The notes: generated from the sequence alone by a model not told the origin. DNA of 64,000 nt from Hippopus hippopus (GCA_946811185.2 OX328109.1:2356001-2420000); one strand, 5' to 3'. Numbered from the stretch's first letter, positions 39,212 through 50,237 are shown. Numbers and translations are program-made.

Positions 39212-40230
39212 GTGAGTGGACTTTATGCTCGTATTTGTGTGTATATTTCATTTTAATGATCCCACATGACTACCCCTATAGTGGTCCTGATCTAGTCACT
39301 TCTAAAAGAGACTATGGTGAGTGGATTTTTGCTTGTGTTTTGGTGTTCATACTTAATCTCACATCATCATAATGATGCCACATGACTACCTCCATAGTAG
39401 TCCGAAACTGGTCACTTCTAAAAGAGACTGTGGTAAGTGGACTTAATGTTTGTGCGTGTGTGTTCATATTTCATTGTAATGATCCTACATGACCACCCCT
39501 ATAGTAGTCCTGAACTAGTCACTTCTGAAAGAGACTATGGTGAGTGGATTCCATGCTTGTGGTTGTATATTCATATTTCATCTCAAACCCCCCTCTATGT
39601 AATGATATCACATAGCTACCTTGATGGTAGTCCTGAACTAGTCACTTCTCAAAGAGACTATGGTGAGCAGATTTTCCATCAGGGTTTGTGTATTCATGTT
39701 TTATCATACACACCCTCTTTCTCTTCCCGTCCCCTCAATGTAACTACCCTACATGACTACCCAGATAGCAGTCCAGAGCTAGTCACTTCTAAAAGAGACT
39801 ATGATGAGTGGATTTTCTGCCCGGATTTGTGTATTCATATTTCATCTCACTTCTCACAAAGCCCCAAACATTGTAATGATACAACATAACTACCCCTATG
39901 GTAATCAGAAAGTAGTTATTTCTAAAAGAGACTATGGCATGTGGATTGAATGCTTGTGTTTGTGCGTTCATATTTCATCCCACATCCCATCACTGTAATG
40001 ATCCCTCATGACTACCTGCATACTAGTCCTGAACTAGTCATTTCTAAAAGAGACTGGTGAGATTAATTTTTTGTCAGGGTTTGTTAATTCAAATTTCATC
40101 TCAAAATCCCCCTCCCCCCTCATTGTAATGATCCCACATGACTACCGTTATACTAAGTTATCCTGAACTAGTCACTTCTCAAAGAGACTATGGTGTATGG
40201 ATTTTTTCCCAGGATTTGTGTATTCACAGT
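39141..40230 (+). repeat. Ninefold tandem array of MED15 exon-15 3' half plus splice donor
   Basis: Nine imperfect units, including the real exon, each hold a CCACATGACTACC...CCTGAACTAGTCACTTC core, AAAGAGACTATG and donor-like GGTGAGTGG, then ~50 bp of intron. Unit exon-end equivalents fall at 39211, 39316, 39432, 39539, 39662, 39803, 39936, 40056 and 40192 (spacing 105-141 bp). GT is lost in the units at 39803 and 39936; the others keep it. The exon's acceptor and 5' third are not repeated. Confidence 0.9.
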
Positions 40231-40238
40231 TATTTTTA

Positions 40239-41433
40239 CGAGGGTTGTTCGATATCTCAAAAGCATTCGACTCAAATAGTGAAATGAACATTACATCCCT
40301 TCAAAGTATTCTCCGCTGTTTGAAATACATAATTTCAATCTCTGAATCCATTTCTGAAATGCGTCACGGTACGCTGATTTAGGTAGACCTCTGAGGCACT
40401 GACTGATGGCTGAGCCAAGGGCTTGTCGGGACTTGTAATGATGACCAGATAAGAACTTTTTAAGTTTTGGAAAAAGGAAAAAGTCGCATGGGGCTAGATC
40501 TGGAGAGTATGGTGGGTGTGACAAGACGGTAACCTTCTCCGACTTCAAAAATTGCTTCACAAGCTCAGATGTATGTGATGGAGCATTATCATGAAGTAGA
40601 CGAACATGCCTAAATCCTGACACAGGGCGTCGTTTAAGATAATATTTCTTGACCTTTTTTAATATAACATCTCGGTAATACCGACCTGTAACACTTTTAC
40701 CCTTCGGCACCGGAATTTGTACGGCTATACCATCACATGAGAAGAATATGCAATAAAGAACCTTCTTTGTGCTTATGCTTCTTTTGGCAACTACAGGCCT
40801 TCTACCATGTTTAGTTAGCCATATTTTGTTTCTAATTTTTCTTACTGGTTCGAAATAGTGAACCCATGTTTCGTCACCAGTAACAATGTTTGCAAATTGT
40901 CTTTGATTGAATTTAGGAAACATTTTGAGCAATTGCTTAGCGGTTTGTACTCGTACCCATTTTTGGTCATCTGTCAATATATGCGGTATCCATGTGGCAG
41001 AAATCTTTCGTACTTTCAAAATACGCTTCAAAATGAAATACACCGGTGATAGCGATATGCCAACAGCGTTGGCAATATCACGAATTGTGTATCTGCCATC
41101 ACTTTCAATTATTTCCCTGACTTTTGAGACATTTGCCTTGCCTGTTACAGTAAAAATGTGCACCACCGAATGACCGAGTTATGTGCGAACTTTTATATAA
41201 GCTCTAATTTCTTTAATGTTCTTAATCTGTTTCCCAACCATTTTTACAACAGTGGTCAACGACTAGCTCTGTTGAAATGACTATAGGTTTAAAACTATGT
41301 GGAGCTGAAGGCTCATGTTTATACTGTTGGAAAGGTATTGAATAGAGCTATTCAAGCATATCATCATCCACGAAATCGTGCAAAGCGTTATCGCGCTGTG
41401 GTACAATACACATTACATATTGAACAGCCCTCG
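40239..41433 (-). mobile_element. Mariner 2, internally deleted
   Basis: 1195 bp, same family as mariner 1, with TA at 40237 and 41434. The left terminal repeat lost ~21 bp between short CGATA repeats, and the right one carries substitutions. An internal deletion of ~130 bp near 41153, bounded by CAGT, removes part of the N-terminal DNA-binding region. It sits just after the MED15 exon-15 array. Confidence 0.92.
40291..41166 (-). pseudogene. Mariner transposase, catalytic half open, N-terminus deleted
   Basis: 291 codons open, with TGDETWVHYFEP, HDNAPSH and YSPDLAPCD all present and no internal stop, but the first helix-turn-helix segment is deleted or out of frame and the terminal repeats are damaged. 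It probably could not bind or move its own ends. Confidence 0.85.
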
Positions 41434-41550
41434 TATTTTTTGTAATTAAAGAATTTTTTGACCAAAGAGCTCTGGATAGAAGTTGGTTATCAGAATCTTA
41501 TAAACAGTATTTTTTCACTGAAACATGTTGTTGCTTCCATTGTATCTGTC

Positions 41551-41769
41551 TTAACCTTTTAACACGCAATCCCATGTCTTAATGACCATGAGGAAAAAAG
41601 ATTTTAAAAACATTGTAGGAAAAAGAGAAAAATGCTGGTAAGCAGCATTTTCTCCTTTGCCCACAATGTTTTCTACCATATGAGAAAGATCCTATCTTTG
41701 GAGCGGTATTTCACTTGTAGTCTGCAAATGCTTTCAATTCTGTCCAGTCTAAAATTTTGTTGTTTGGTA
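41551..41769 (+). mobile_element. Family A, complete, final TTAA lost
   Basis: Centre GCTGGTAAGCAGC; last bases GTTGTTTGGTATATAC. Confidence 0.82.
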
Positions 41770-41934
41770 TATACTGTAATTAAATGGGACAGTGGTAATG
41801 TGTACCCACAATACAGGTTTTGGTGAAAACCTAGAGATAAGCAGATACAACTCTTTGCACTCCAAAATACTAATCGTTGCCTCCAATACATTCACCATTC
41901 TGAGCTTTACAAATTAGATTTTTGTCCGAAGCAA

Positions 41935-42365
41935 GTGCAGTGCACATAATCTGTAGCTCTGTCTTCAGTATTTTTTGAGTTACGGCCCTTTGTTATTTTA
42001 AATTTTGGGTGTTTGAACACTTCAGATACAGATAGATCACATTGAGCATACACAAGATCCATAACTCTAAATTATTTATGGAAGTTATTGCTCGTAGTTT
42101 TTTTTCTTTCTTTTTTCTGCCAGAGCATAATGTTTAAAGTTATAAGCAATTAATTTCATGTTTCAAATACAGATAGGTCCCATGGAGGACAAGTGCAGTG
42201 CACAAGATCTGTTACTCTGTCTACAGTATTTTTGGAGTTACTGCCCTTGGGTGTTTTTTTTTTTTTGTCAAGAGCATATTTCCCAAAGTAAACAAGCTAT
42301 TGACTTGAAGCTACAAATACAGATAGATCACACTGAGGACAAGTGCAGCACACAAGATCCATAAC
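41935..42365 (+). repeat. ~145 bp tandem repeat, three units
   Basis: Each unit has CAGATAGRTCMCAYTGAGGA, CAAGTGCAGTGCACAAGATC and a T-run before the next; related to family G flanks. Confidence 0.7.
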
Positions 42366-42489
42366 TCACTTTTTTTTGCATTTTTTTGAGTAGTTTTTAT
42401 AACATTTTGAGTTTGGAAAGGGGTAGTCATTCAGTGACGAGGCACCAAGGTTGGGGTATTCATAGGCCTGCAACAGTTCAAGTTTGAAC

Positions 42490-43030
42490 TGTAATGTGTT
42501 TGTCGTCTGGAAGTGCTTTCCATATGGATGAGTTTATAATTTTGTTGTAGAATTAACCCTTTACCACAGGATCCAGAGTTTTAACAGCTCTTAAGAAAAA
42601 AGGCCTATGAAAAGATTGTGGGGAAAAGAAAAATGCTGGTAACAATGTTACCAGCATTTTTTTCTTTTCCTACAATGTTTTATAAGCTTTCAAAGACAAA
42701 TCTCATCATTTAGTCACACTTAATTTGTTTTCTAAGCTCCTAATTTGGACCAGTCTAGAATTCCAACTTGTGCTAAAGGGTTAAAGGTTTGATTTGGAAA
42801 GAATTAACCCTTTACCCCATAATCCAAACTTTCAACGACCCTGCAGAAGAAACCTTTTAAAAAACCTTGTGGAAAAAAAGAAAACGCTGGTAACCAGGAT
42901 TTTCTCCTTTTCCCAAAATGTTTTCTGCCCTATTTAAAACAGTTTCAATCATGTATGCCTCACTTAATAGTTGTCTGCAAATGCTTTCAGTTTGGACAAG
43001 CGTAGAATTTTTTGGACAGGTAAAAGAGTC
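42490..43030 (+). mobile_element. Family A, fragment plus two copies
   Basis: 42490-42556 (R end), 42553-42784 (complete; hairpin centre expanded to GCTGGTAACAATGTTACCAGC) and 42804-43030. Confidence 0.82.
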
Positions 43031-43239
43031 TCAGCTTTGATTTGGGATGAATTAGATTGTTTGACGTCATTTCTATTTATTTTTATTTCTATTTATTTCT
43101 GTTTCTATTTATTCTTACCTTATGTCTGGGATAGAGAAATGAAAATAATCAGAGACTTCACAGATATATAACCAAAAATTCTTGTGTAGTTTGGCACCAG
43201 TTCCAGATTCTTGTGCCTATGTCTCTTTGACCTTGTTCA

Positions 43240-43780
43240 GAACAGTCTAGAGTTTTAATGACCTTCATGCAAAAGAATTTTGAAAATATTGTGGAAAAAG
43301 GAGAAAATGCTGGTGACCAGCATTTTCTCCTTTTTCCACAATGTTTTCTCCCCTTTCAAAGACAAAATATATCATTATTTGAACCACATTTAAATTGTCT
43401 TCTGCAAATGCTTTGAAGGGTGACATGTCCAAAATTTTATCATTTGGTAAAGACTTAGCCATATGCAAAGAAATTATGGAAATATTGCAGGAAAAGTGCT
43501 CATAACCCGCATTTTCTCCTTTCTCACAATGTTTTCTTCTGATTCAAAGACCAATACCATTATTTGAGCCGCATTGAATTTGTCGTCTGCAAATGCTTTC
43601 AATTTGGATGAGTCTAAACTTTTGAAGTAATGAACGGGTTTGTCTTTGACAGTGAAAAAAAAAATTGTGAATAAGTGAGAAAATGCTGGTTTCTGGTAAT
43701 TTCTCTAATTCCCACATGCTTTGTAAAAAAGCTTCCTTCCTTAGGATTGTAGAAATATTAGATTGTAGGTGAACTGTAGA
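43240..43780. mobile_element. Family A cluster of three
   Basis: 43240-43457 (+, both arms share GTGGAAAAAGG/CCTTTTTCCAC), 43465-43628 (+) and 43629-43780 (-, worn). Confidence 0.78.
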
Positions 43781-43807
43781 ACTTTTCTCTATATTCAGCA
43801 TCTTTGA

Positions 43808-44035
43808 TTAGCCCTTTACCAAACAATCCAAGGTTTTAACGACCCTTGGAAATAAGCCTTTTGAAAACATTGTGGAAAAGGAGAAAATGCTGCTAACCAG
43901 CATTTTCTCCTTTTCCCACAATGTTTTCTACTCTATGAAGGACAAATTTTAGCATTTGAGCCATCTTTAATTTGTCGTCTGCAAATGCTTTCAATTTGGA
44001 CCAGTCTAAAATTGTGCCGTTATGGTAAAAAGTTA
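43808..44035 (+). mobile_element. Family A, complete
   Basis: Ends GTTATGGTAAAAAGTTAGA; its right end is the start of a local tandem duplication. Confidence 0.85.
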
Positions 44036-44235
44036 GATATATTTGAAAAAAAAGTGTGAATGATTTAGAGATGTATCTAAAGAAATTATTTTTTTGTTTA
44101 TCTTTTTATTTCAATTTGGACCAGTCTAAAATTGTGCCGTTTGGTAAAAAGTTAGATATATTTGAAAAAAAAAAAAGTGTGAATGATTTAGAGATATATC
44201 TAAAGAAATTATGATATTGTTTATCTTTTTATTTC
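43992..44235 (+). repeat. ~120 bp direct duplication
   Basis: CAATTTGGACCAGTCTAAAA...TATCTTTTTATTT occurs twice (43992-44110, 44111-44235), with only poly-A length and few base differences. It includes the R end of a family A copy. Confidence 0.9.
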
Positions 44236-44635
44236 TTAACTCTTTACCAAACGACAAAATTATAGACTGGTCAAAATTGAAAGCATTAGCAGACGACCAA
44301 ATAAAAGTGACTGAAAAATTGAAAATTGTTTGGGGAAGGGTAGAAAACATTGTAGGAAAAGGAGAAAATGCTGGTTTTCAAAAGGATTCTTTCTCAGGGT
44401 TGTTAAAAGTCGGGATTGTTTGGTAAAGAGTTAACTCTTTACCATACAAGCATGTTTTAACAACCCTAATAAATGGGCTCTTGAAAACATTGGACAAGGA
44501 GAAAATGCTGGTTACCAGCGTTTCTCTGTTCCCACTATGTTTTCTACCCTTTCAAAGACAGAGCGTAAAGTTTCAGCCAGCTCCAATTTGTCACCTTGGT
44601 AGAAGGCCAAACCTTGTTGTTTGGTAAAAGGTAAA
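44236..44635. mobile_element. Family A, two abutting copies in opposed orientation
   Basis: 44236-44434 (-, right arm deleted after GCTGGTT) and 44431-44635 (+), sharing TTAA. Confidence 0.85.
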
Positions 44636-45210
44636 AAAAAAAGTAATTTACTTTAACATTGAAAATGGAAATTTAACACGTGACCATTTGTTTATGACAT
44701 TAAATTTCTTTCTGAAGTCTAATTTGAGGTCAACATGTAAGGACTTGCCTATAGATTCACAGAGAAATTTCTGTAAACCAGAGATGAAGCATAGTTAAAA
44801 AAAAGGTTTTCATCAACTTCTGTCAAAACAGATGCAAGGAGGGTCTGTGAAGGTACAAGTCAACTGTCTGCAAAGAATTCATAAGAAAGTATGTTTTCAT
44901 GGATTGGACACAAAATTACTGTAACTATTCTATCTGAAATGATGCAGTTACAAGGTTTTTGCCAGAAAGAGCAGTATTTGTGCTCTCATGTGACAGTACA
45001 ATCAACAGTAAACATAACAGAATCTATGTAACTGACAAAAAAATATGATAGCTTTTTTTTTTCCTATTTCCACCTGGTGTTTCCATAGCAACGGAAAAGG
45101 GAAAAGAAATATAATGAAGAAACCTTTTGCTGATTAGGCAGATCACCATTGCTGCAATTCATTGAGAATCTACAGAAAAAAAAAAATCTTTTGTTTATTT
45201 TCTTTTATTC
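44636..45210. other. Unassigned sequence
   Basis: No repeat or frame recognised. Confidence 0.5.
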
Positions 45211-46205
45211 TTAACCACAAAATCCTGACTTTTAACAACCCTGGGAAAGAAGCCTTTCGAAAACATTGAGGGAAAGTGAGAAAATGCTGGTAACCAGCAT
45301 TTTCTCCTTTTCCAACAATGTTTTCTACCCTGTCAAAGCAAAAATGCACCATTTGGGCCACACTGAAATTGTCGTCTGCAAATGCTTTCAATTTTGACAA
45401 GGCTAAAATTTTGTCGTCTGCTAAAGGGTTAATCCTTTACCACACAATCCTGTCTTTTAACAACCCTGAGAAAGAAAACTTGGAAACATTGTGAGAAAAT
45501 GCTGGTAACCAGCATGTTGTCCTTTTTCCAAATGGTTTTTATCCTCTTGAAGACAAATCCAATCAGACACTTGATTTACCGTCTGCAAATTCTTTCAAAA
45601 TGGACATGTTTAGAATTTTGATGTGATAAAGAGTTAACTCTCTACGAAACAACAAAATTTAGGACTAGACCATGTTGAAAGCATTTGCAGACCACAAATT
45701 AAAATTGGTTCAAATGATGATTTCTGTCTTTGATAGGGTAGTAAACATGCTGATTACAAGCATTTTCTTTTCCCACAATATTTTCAAAAGCCTTCTTTTT
45801 TCAGGATGTTTAAAACATGGGGACTGTGTGTTAAAGAATTAAGCTTTAAACAAACAATCCTTAGTTTAAACTACCCTGAGGAGGAAGCCTTTCAAAAACA
45901 TTGTGGTAAAAGGAGAAAATACTGGTAACCAGCATTTTCTTATTTGCCCACAATGTTTTCTAACCTATCAAAGACAAATCTCGCCATTTGAGCAAGAATT
46001 GGTTTTCGTTGGCAGATCCTTTCAATTTGGACTAGTCTAAAATTTTGTTGTTTGGTAAAGGGTTAAAACATTGTGGGGATAAGACTCTTTTTTCCCCCCC
46101 ACAGTGTTTTCCACGCTTCGTCAGGCAAGCCCTATCATTTTAGGTATACTTGATAACAAATGCTTTCAATTAGGCCTTGCCTTAAATTTGTTATCTGGTA
46201 AAGAT
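45211..46205. mobile_element. Family A, chain of four copies plus a fifth half-copy
   Basis: 45211-45432 (+), 45429-45636 (+), 45633-45842 (-), 45839-46066 (+) and 46063-46205 (+ remnant). Every junction is one shared TTAA. Confidence 0.9.
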
Positions 46206-46317
46206 TTGATTGATGAATTTATGGGGGGGGAAAAAAGCAGATGATACCTGTCACTTAAAACAGAAGAAACAGCTGCACAGTTAGGTCAACATTTTGTGCA
46301 GTCTGATCTTGATCTGC

Positions 46318-46845
46318 TGAGCCCCGGCAGCTCAGTTGGTAGTGTACACGTCTTGATAACAGGAGATTTATGGTTTCGATCCCAGCTCCCCCAACTTCTT
46401 TCTGAGGATTGATGACAGTCATTGCGACAGGATTCATTCCTCTCTCACCACTGACCATTGTTTCGACGATATTATTTGGAAAAGCACCCAGTGGTTGGAT
46501 AGAATATTGTGCAAAGCATTGGTAACAGAACCTCCAGGAAAGCATGGATAGGTGCACTGCCTGCTGTGATATAACTGAAATAATGTTGAAAACGGTGTTA
46601 ACTTTTTACTAAACAACAAAATTTTTGACTGGACAAAATTTAAATTATTTGCAGACAACAAGTAAAGTTTAGCTGAAATTGTGATAATGGTTTTAGATAG
46701 AATAGAAAACATTGTGGGAAAAGGAGAAAATGCTGGTTACCAGCATTTTCTCCTTTTTCCACAATGTTTTCAAAAGCCTTTTCTTTCAGGGTTGTTAAAA
46801 GTGGGGATTGTGTGGTAAAGGATTAAACACCATACAATCAATCAA
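46318..46845 (+). mobile_element. SINE-1 interrupted by a family A MITE
   Basis: The SINE body is 46318-46597 and its tail ACACCATACAATCAATC resumes after 46826. Target duplication CTGATCYTGATCTGC at 46303 and 46846, inside a family D element. Box A CAGCTCAGTTGGTAGTG, box B GGTTTCGATCCC. Confidence 0.9.
46598..46826 (-). mobile_element. Family A inserted in SINE-1
   Basis: SINE sequence ...ACGGTGTTAA on the left and TTAAACACCATACAATC on the right; other SINE copies have one TTAA there. Confidence 0.95.
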
Positions 46846-47074
46846 CTGATCCTGATCTGCACTGTCCCACAAACTGGTATGGAGTCTTGCATAGCAGTAT
46901 GCTAAAGAGTTCATGCCAGACACCAGAACTGGTAGAGCAACATCTATAAATCTGTCAGTTTTAGATATATTCAATCTTTATTGTACTGACTTGCCCTACC
47001 AGATATATCTGTCTCAATATTTTTAGCTTATATCCATCAAAATCCATACAGGAATACAGTATAGTCTCCACCTA

Positions 47075-47258
47075 TTAATCTTGAAGTGGGAGGCCTCTGA
47101 AAACATTGTTGGAACAGGAAAAGATGCGGATAACCAGCTTGTTCAGCTTTTTCCATAATGTTTTCTACCCTTTTAACTCTTTAACAAATGACTTAGTTTT
47201 AGACTCACCCAAATTGAAAGCACTTGCAGATGACAAATAGTGCTGAAATGCCTTGAGT
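47075..47258. mobile_element. Family A, two fragments
   Basis: 47075-47172 (+, hairpin) and 47171-47258 (-, R end) joined at TTTTAACTCTTTAACAAA. Confidence 0.65.
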
Positions 47259-47570
47259 ATACCCCCACAAAACGAATGTTTTCGGGGGTATACTGGAATC
47301 AGCCTGTCTGTCCGTCCGTCCATGTGTCCATCTGTGTACAAAATACTAGTAATTTTGTGTCGCAAACTCCTCCTACAGTTTTGCTGCTATTGTATTGAAA
47401 GCTTGTTGATACATTGATCGTATACTGAAGTTGTGCAAGACGCAGTTTTCAATCATCTACTCCCTATGATTCCAGGGTAATCTCCCCTTGAACTTAGAAA
47501 ATTTTTTGTTAAATTGCCTGTTTCTGTCAAAGCGCTGGCGGGGGTATTAAGTCACATTCAGTGACAGCTC
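47258..47570 (+). repeat. GTATACCCCC-hairpin repeat (family J)
   Basis: GAGTATACCCCCACAAAACG/GTTTTCGGGGGTATACTG hairpin, then CTGTCCGTCCGTCC and GCAAACTCCTCCTACAGTTT. A related copy without the hairpin is at 9519-9775. Confidence 0.7.
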
Positions 47571-47577
47571 TAGTTTT

Positions 47578-47650
47578 TTCTATGAAAGGTTGGAAAACAT
47601 GGTGGGAAAAGGACAAAAGGTGCTGGTTTCCAGGGTGCATTAAAACATCA
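47578..47650 (-). mobile_element. Family A, hairpin fragment
   Basis: GGAAAACATGGTGGGAAAAG, then GCTGGTTTCCAGG; rest lost. Confidence 0.55.
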
Positions 47651-48056
47651 TAGTATTGCAATCAGTCAATAAGCATTCAGTTTGTAATTACTTTTTTAAT
47701 GTTTTGTTGATCAAGCCCATTTTTTTTTTTAAAAAAAGGGCTGATCCATTTCACTAAATTAGTAAAACTGACTTACGGTACTACATCTGAAAATTGGCCA
47801 AATGTAAGCCACACTTTGATACTGTTATTTACTAAATGGAAAAAGACAATTTTATGGGCTAAAATGAAAGTGTTTGTATGATTCAATATTTGGTATATTG
47901 CTAGACATAACAGTATTCAACAACTGGCCAAATTTTCATTACTGTTTGACTAGTACATGTATTCGTAGAGTTATAAAACAATTTCCAAGTAAATCAGTAG
48001 TTCTGTAGTTTTCACATAAAATGTTTTCCCTGCGTTTCCTTTTCTGTTTAGTTATA
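47651..48056. other. Unassigned sequence
   Basis: Short T/A-run palindrome at ~47720-47740; otherwise nothing seen. Confidence 0.5.
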
Positions 48057-48782
48057 AGAAGTTTTGGATATGAGGGTAAAGATACCCCAAGAATGCATGC
48101 TTGACAGAGAAGGGTATGGCTGACATATAGAGATGGTACATGCTACTAGTTCCTTTCTTTCATCTCACATTCATGAGACTGATGACAAGAAAATCTAAAC
48201 ACTTTTCCTACACCTCCATATTCCCTTTCCCTGACTGTTACATGAAAAAGTTAAATTGAAGATGCTGTATATATATTTATATGATAAAAAAACTATCTAG
48301 TATATTACAAGTTTTGGATAAAAGGGTATTTTATACCCCAAGAATGCATGCTTGATAGAGTAGAATATGGCTCACATTAAGGGATGGATGGTACATGCTA
48401 CTAATTCCTTTGGTTCTTCTCACGGTCATGAGACTGAGGACAGGAAAATGTCAACAGTTTTCCCCTGCCTCCATTTTTCTTGTACCTGACTGTAAAATAG
48501 CAAAGTTAAATCAGACATGCACCTTATTTGATAAAACTATATCATATATTAGAGGTGTTGGGTATGAGGGTAAATATGCCCCAAGAATGCATGCTTGACA
48601 GAGAAGGATATGGCTGATGTTTAGAGATGGTACATGATACTAATTCCTTTGTTTCTTCTTACTGTCATGAAACTGATGACAAGAACATCTCAACATTTTT
48701 CCCCAGCCTCCATCTTTCTTTTCCCTGACTGTAAAACAGAAAAGTTAAATAAATAAGACAATGCTATACATTTGATAAAACT
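48057..48782 (+). repeat. ~240 bp direct repeat, three units
   Basis: Units at 48057, 48309 and 48553, each with CCCCAAGAATGCATGCTTGA, GATGGTACATG, TCATGAGACTGATGAC and CCCTGACTGTAAAA. Confidence 0.88.
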
Positions 48783-48847
48783 TTTTCATGGAGCCTTAAA
48801 GCTTCTGTTATTTTAGCACATTAAATGAATGAATCATGACATTTTCC

Positions 48848-48916
48848 TTAACCTAATACCAAACATTTCCATGTTTTAATGACCGGTAGAAAAAAGGCAT
48901 GTGAAAACATAACACA
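48848..48916 (+). mobile_element. Family A, L-end fragment
   Basis: TTAACCTAATACCAAACATT to GTGAAAACATAAC. Confidence 0.55.
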
Positions 48917-48938
48917 GCCAAAGTATGCAACACAACAG

Positions 48939-49005
48939 CGGACATTGTAGATCAAAGATCAGACTGCACATTCTGTGCAGTCTGATCTTGATCTACATTG
49001 TCGAG
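48939..49005. repeat. Family D hairpin
   Basis: GATCAGACTGCACATTCTGTGCAGTCTGATC core; outer ACATTGTAGATC/GATCTACATTGT. Confidence 0.75.
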
Positions 49006-49235
49006 AAAAGCAGCTTGAAATGTAGAGGGACCCATAGGAATAATAGGTTTAGCATGGGAATAGGTAAAATACCTGGAATTGTTTGTCATACATCATCTGT
49101 CAGCATATGAGAATGAGATCACAGATTTTCTGGAAAAAATTATCTAGCCCTTATTCTATAAGATGGAAATTGTATGGCTTGGTATTGCGGCACAATAATA
49201 AAAGAGTTTTAGTTTTACAATACATTCATTTTCTG

Positions 49236-49355
49236 TCAGCAAATATAACTTTGAACGATTCAAATGTAACACATTATCAGACACATTTAATTTGTCGTCT
49301 GCATATGCTTTGAATTTGGATCAGTCTAAAATATTGTCGTGTGGTAAAGACTTAA
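49236..49355 (+). mobile_element. Family A, R half
   Basis: CATTTAATTTGTCGTCTGC to GTGTGGTAAAGACTTAA. Confidence 0.7.
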
Positions 49356-49384
49356 CTACTAGAGCTTTGAATAAACCCATGTGT

Positions 49385-49520
49385 AGTCTGAACACAAAAA
49401 AACGCGACTTCAAGCGTACTTTTGTACAGAATGTCTCAGCAAAGCAGACAGCGGACTAATTTTGATCTACACTAGCTGCAAAGACAGCAATAGCTGTGAA
49501 AGGCACTTCAAGAGTTACTA
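49385..49520. repeat. Family D-related worn hairpin
   Basis: GTGTAGTCTGAACAC and TTTTGATCTACACTAGC with long spacer; resembles 17411-17522 (TGCCTTTCACAACTG / AGCTGTGAAAGGCAC). Confidence 0.45.
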
Positions 49521-49637
49521 GTATGCGGTATTTTCTTTTATTTCCAAATAGGTTTTGGATGCGATTAAATTTTAAACAAAATGACTCTTCATGACCATAA
49601 AAAGTCAAGTCAGTGTTAAATTCTTCTGCATCATATA

Positions 49638-49900
49638 TGACCCATGCTCTGTGAAAAGGGGGCTTAATGCATCTGCGAAAAGTATCGACCCAGGTCAGCC
49701 TGTGCGGACTGCGCAGGCTGACCTGGGCCGAAACTTTTCGCTATTGGTCAATTTTCTGTATGTCGAAGGACCAGTCTACCTCAGGATTGAGTCGGTTGTT
49801 AAAAAAGGTGGCTATTATGGATCCAGAGGTATGTGATGGCTTGCTTGGTGCCATGGATCACGGAGATGCATTAAGGCCCCTTATGCCAGAGCATGGCTCA
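49638..49900 (+). mobile_element. Family B, complete
   Basis: Close to the 3606-3861 copy through the inner hairpin and the GATTGAGTCGGTTGTTAAAA segment. Confidence 0.9.
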
Positions 49901-49959
49901 TATGTATTTGACTGCTAGCTATTATAAGAACAGAATAACTGTTAATATTTAGGAAACTG

Positions 49960-50237
49960 ATTGTATGATGTTTAATGCCACTTTCAACATTATTTTACTT
50001 ATTTCACAGTAGCCAGTACACCTGTTCATGCTTTCTTGGAATTTCTTTTTACCAATTATTTGCACAATTTTCTTCCCCAAGCCACTGGCTGCTTTCCCGC
50101 AATCATTGCCAAAACAATGGTCAGCGATGAGAGGAATGAATCCTATGACAATGACTATCACAAATCCTCGGAAACAAATTGGCCAACCTCTCGTCTCAAG
50201 TCTTGTATGCTACCAACTGTGCCACTAGGGCTCTCCA
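49960..50237 (-). mobile_element. SINE-1 (minus)
   Basis: Body plus degraded inverted head (CTCGTCTCAAGTCTTGTATG); follows a family B MITE. Confidence 0.78.

Larger units (their letters stand above)
46283..46875. mobile_element. Family D remnant hosting SINE-1
   Basis: TTGTGCAGTCTGATCTTGAT on the left, CTGATCCTGATCTGCACTGT on the right; the overlap is the SINE target duplication. Confidence 0.7.

Noticed and set aside
39437..39889. 150-codon open frame with VTSxRDYG repeats as a separate gene
   Set aside because: It is read-through of duplicated exon-15/intron units. The segments between the motifs are intron copies, and unit lengths are not consistently multiples of 3.
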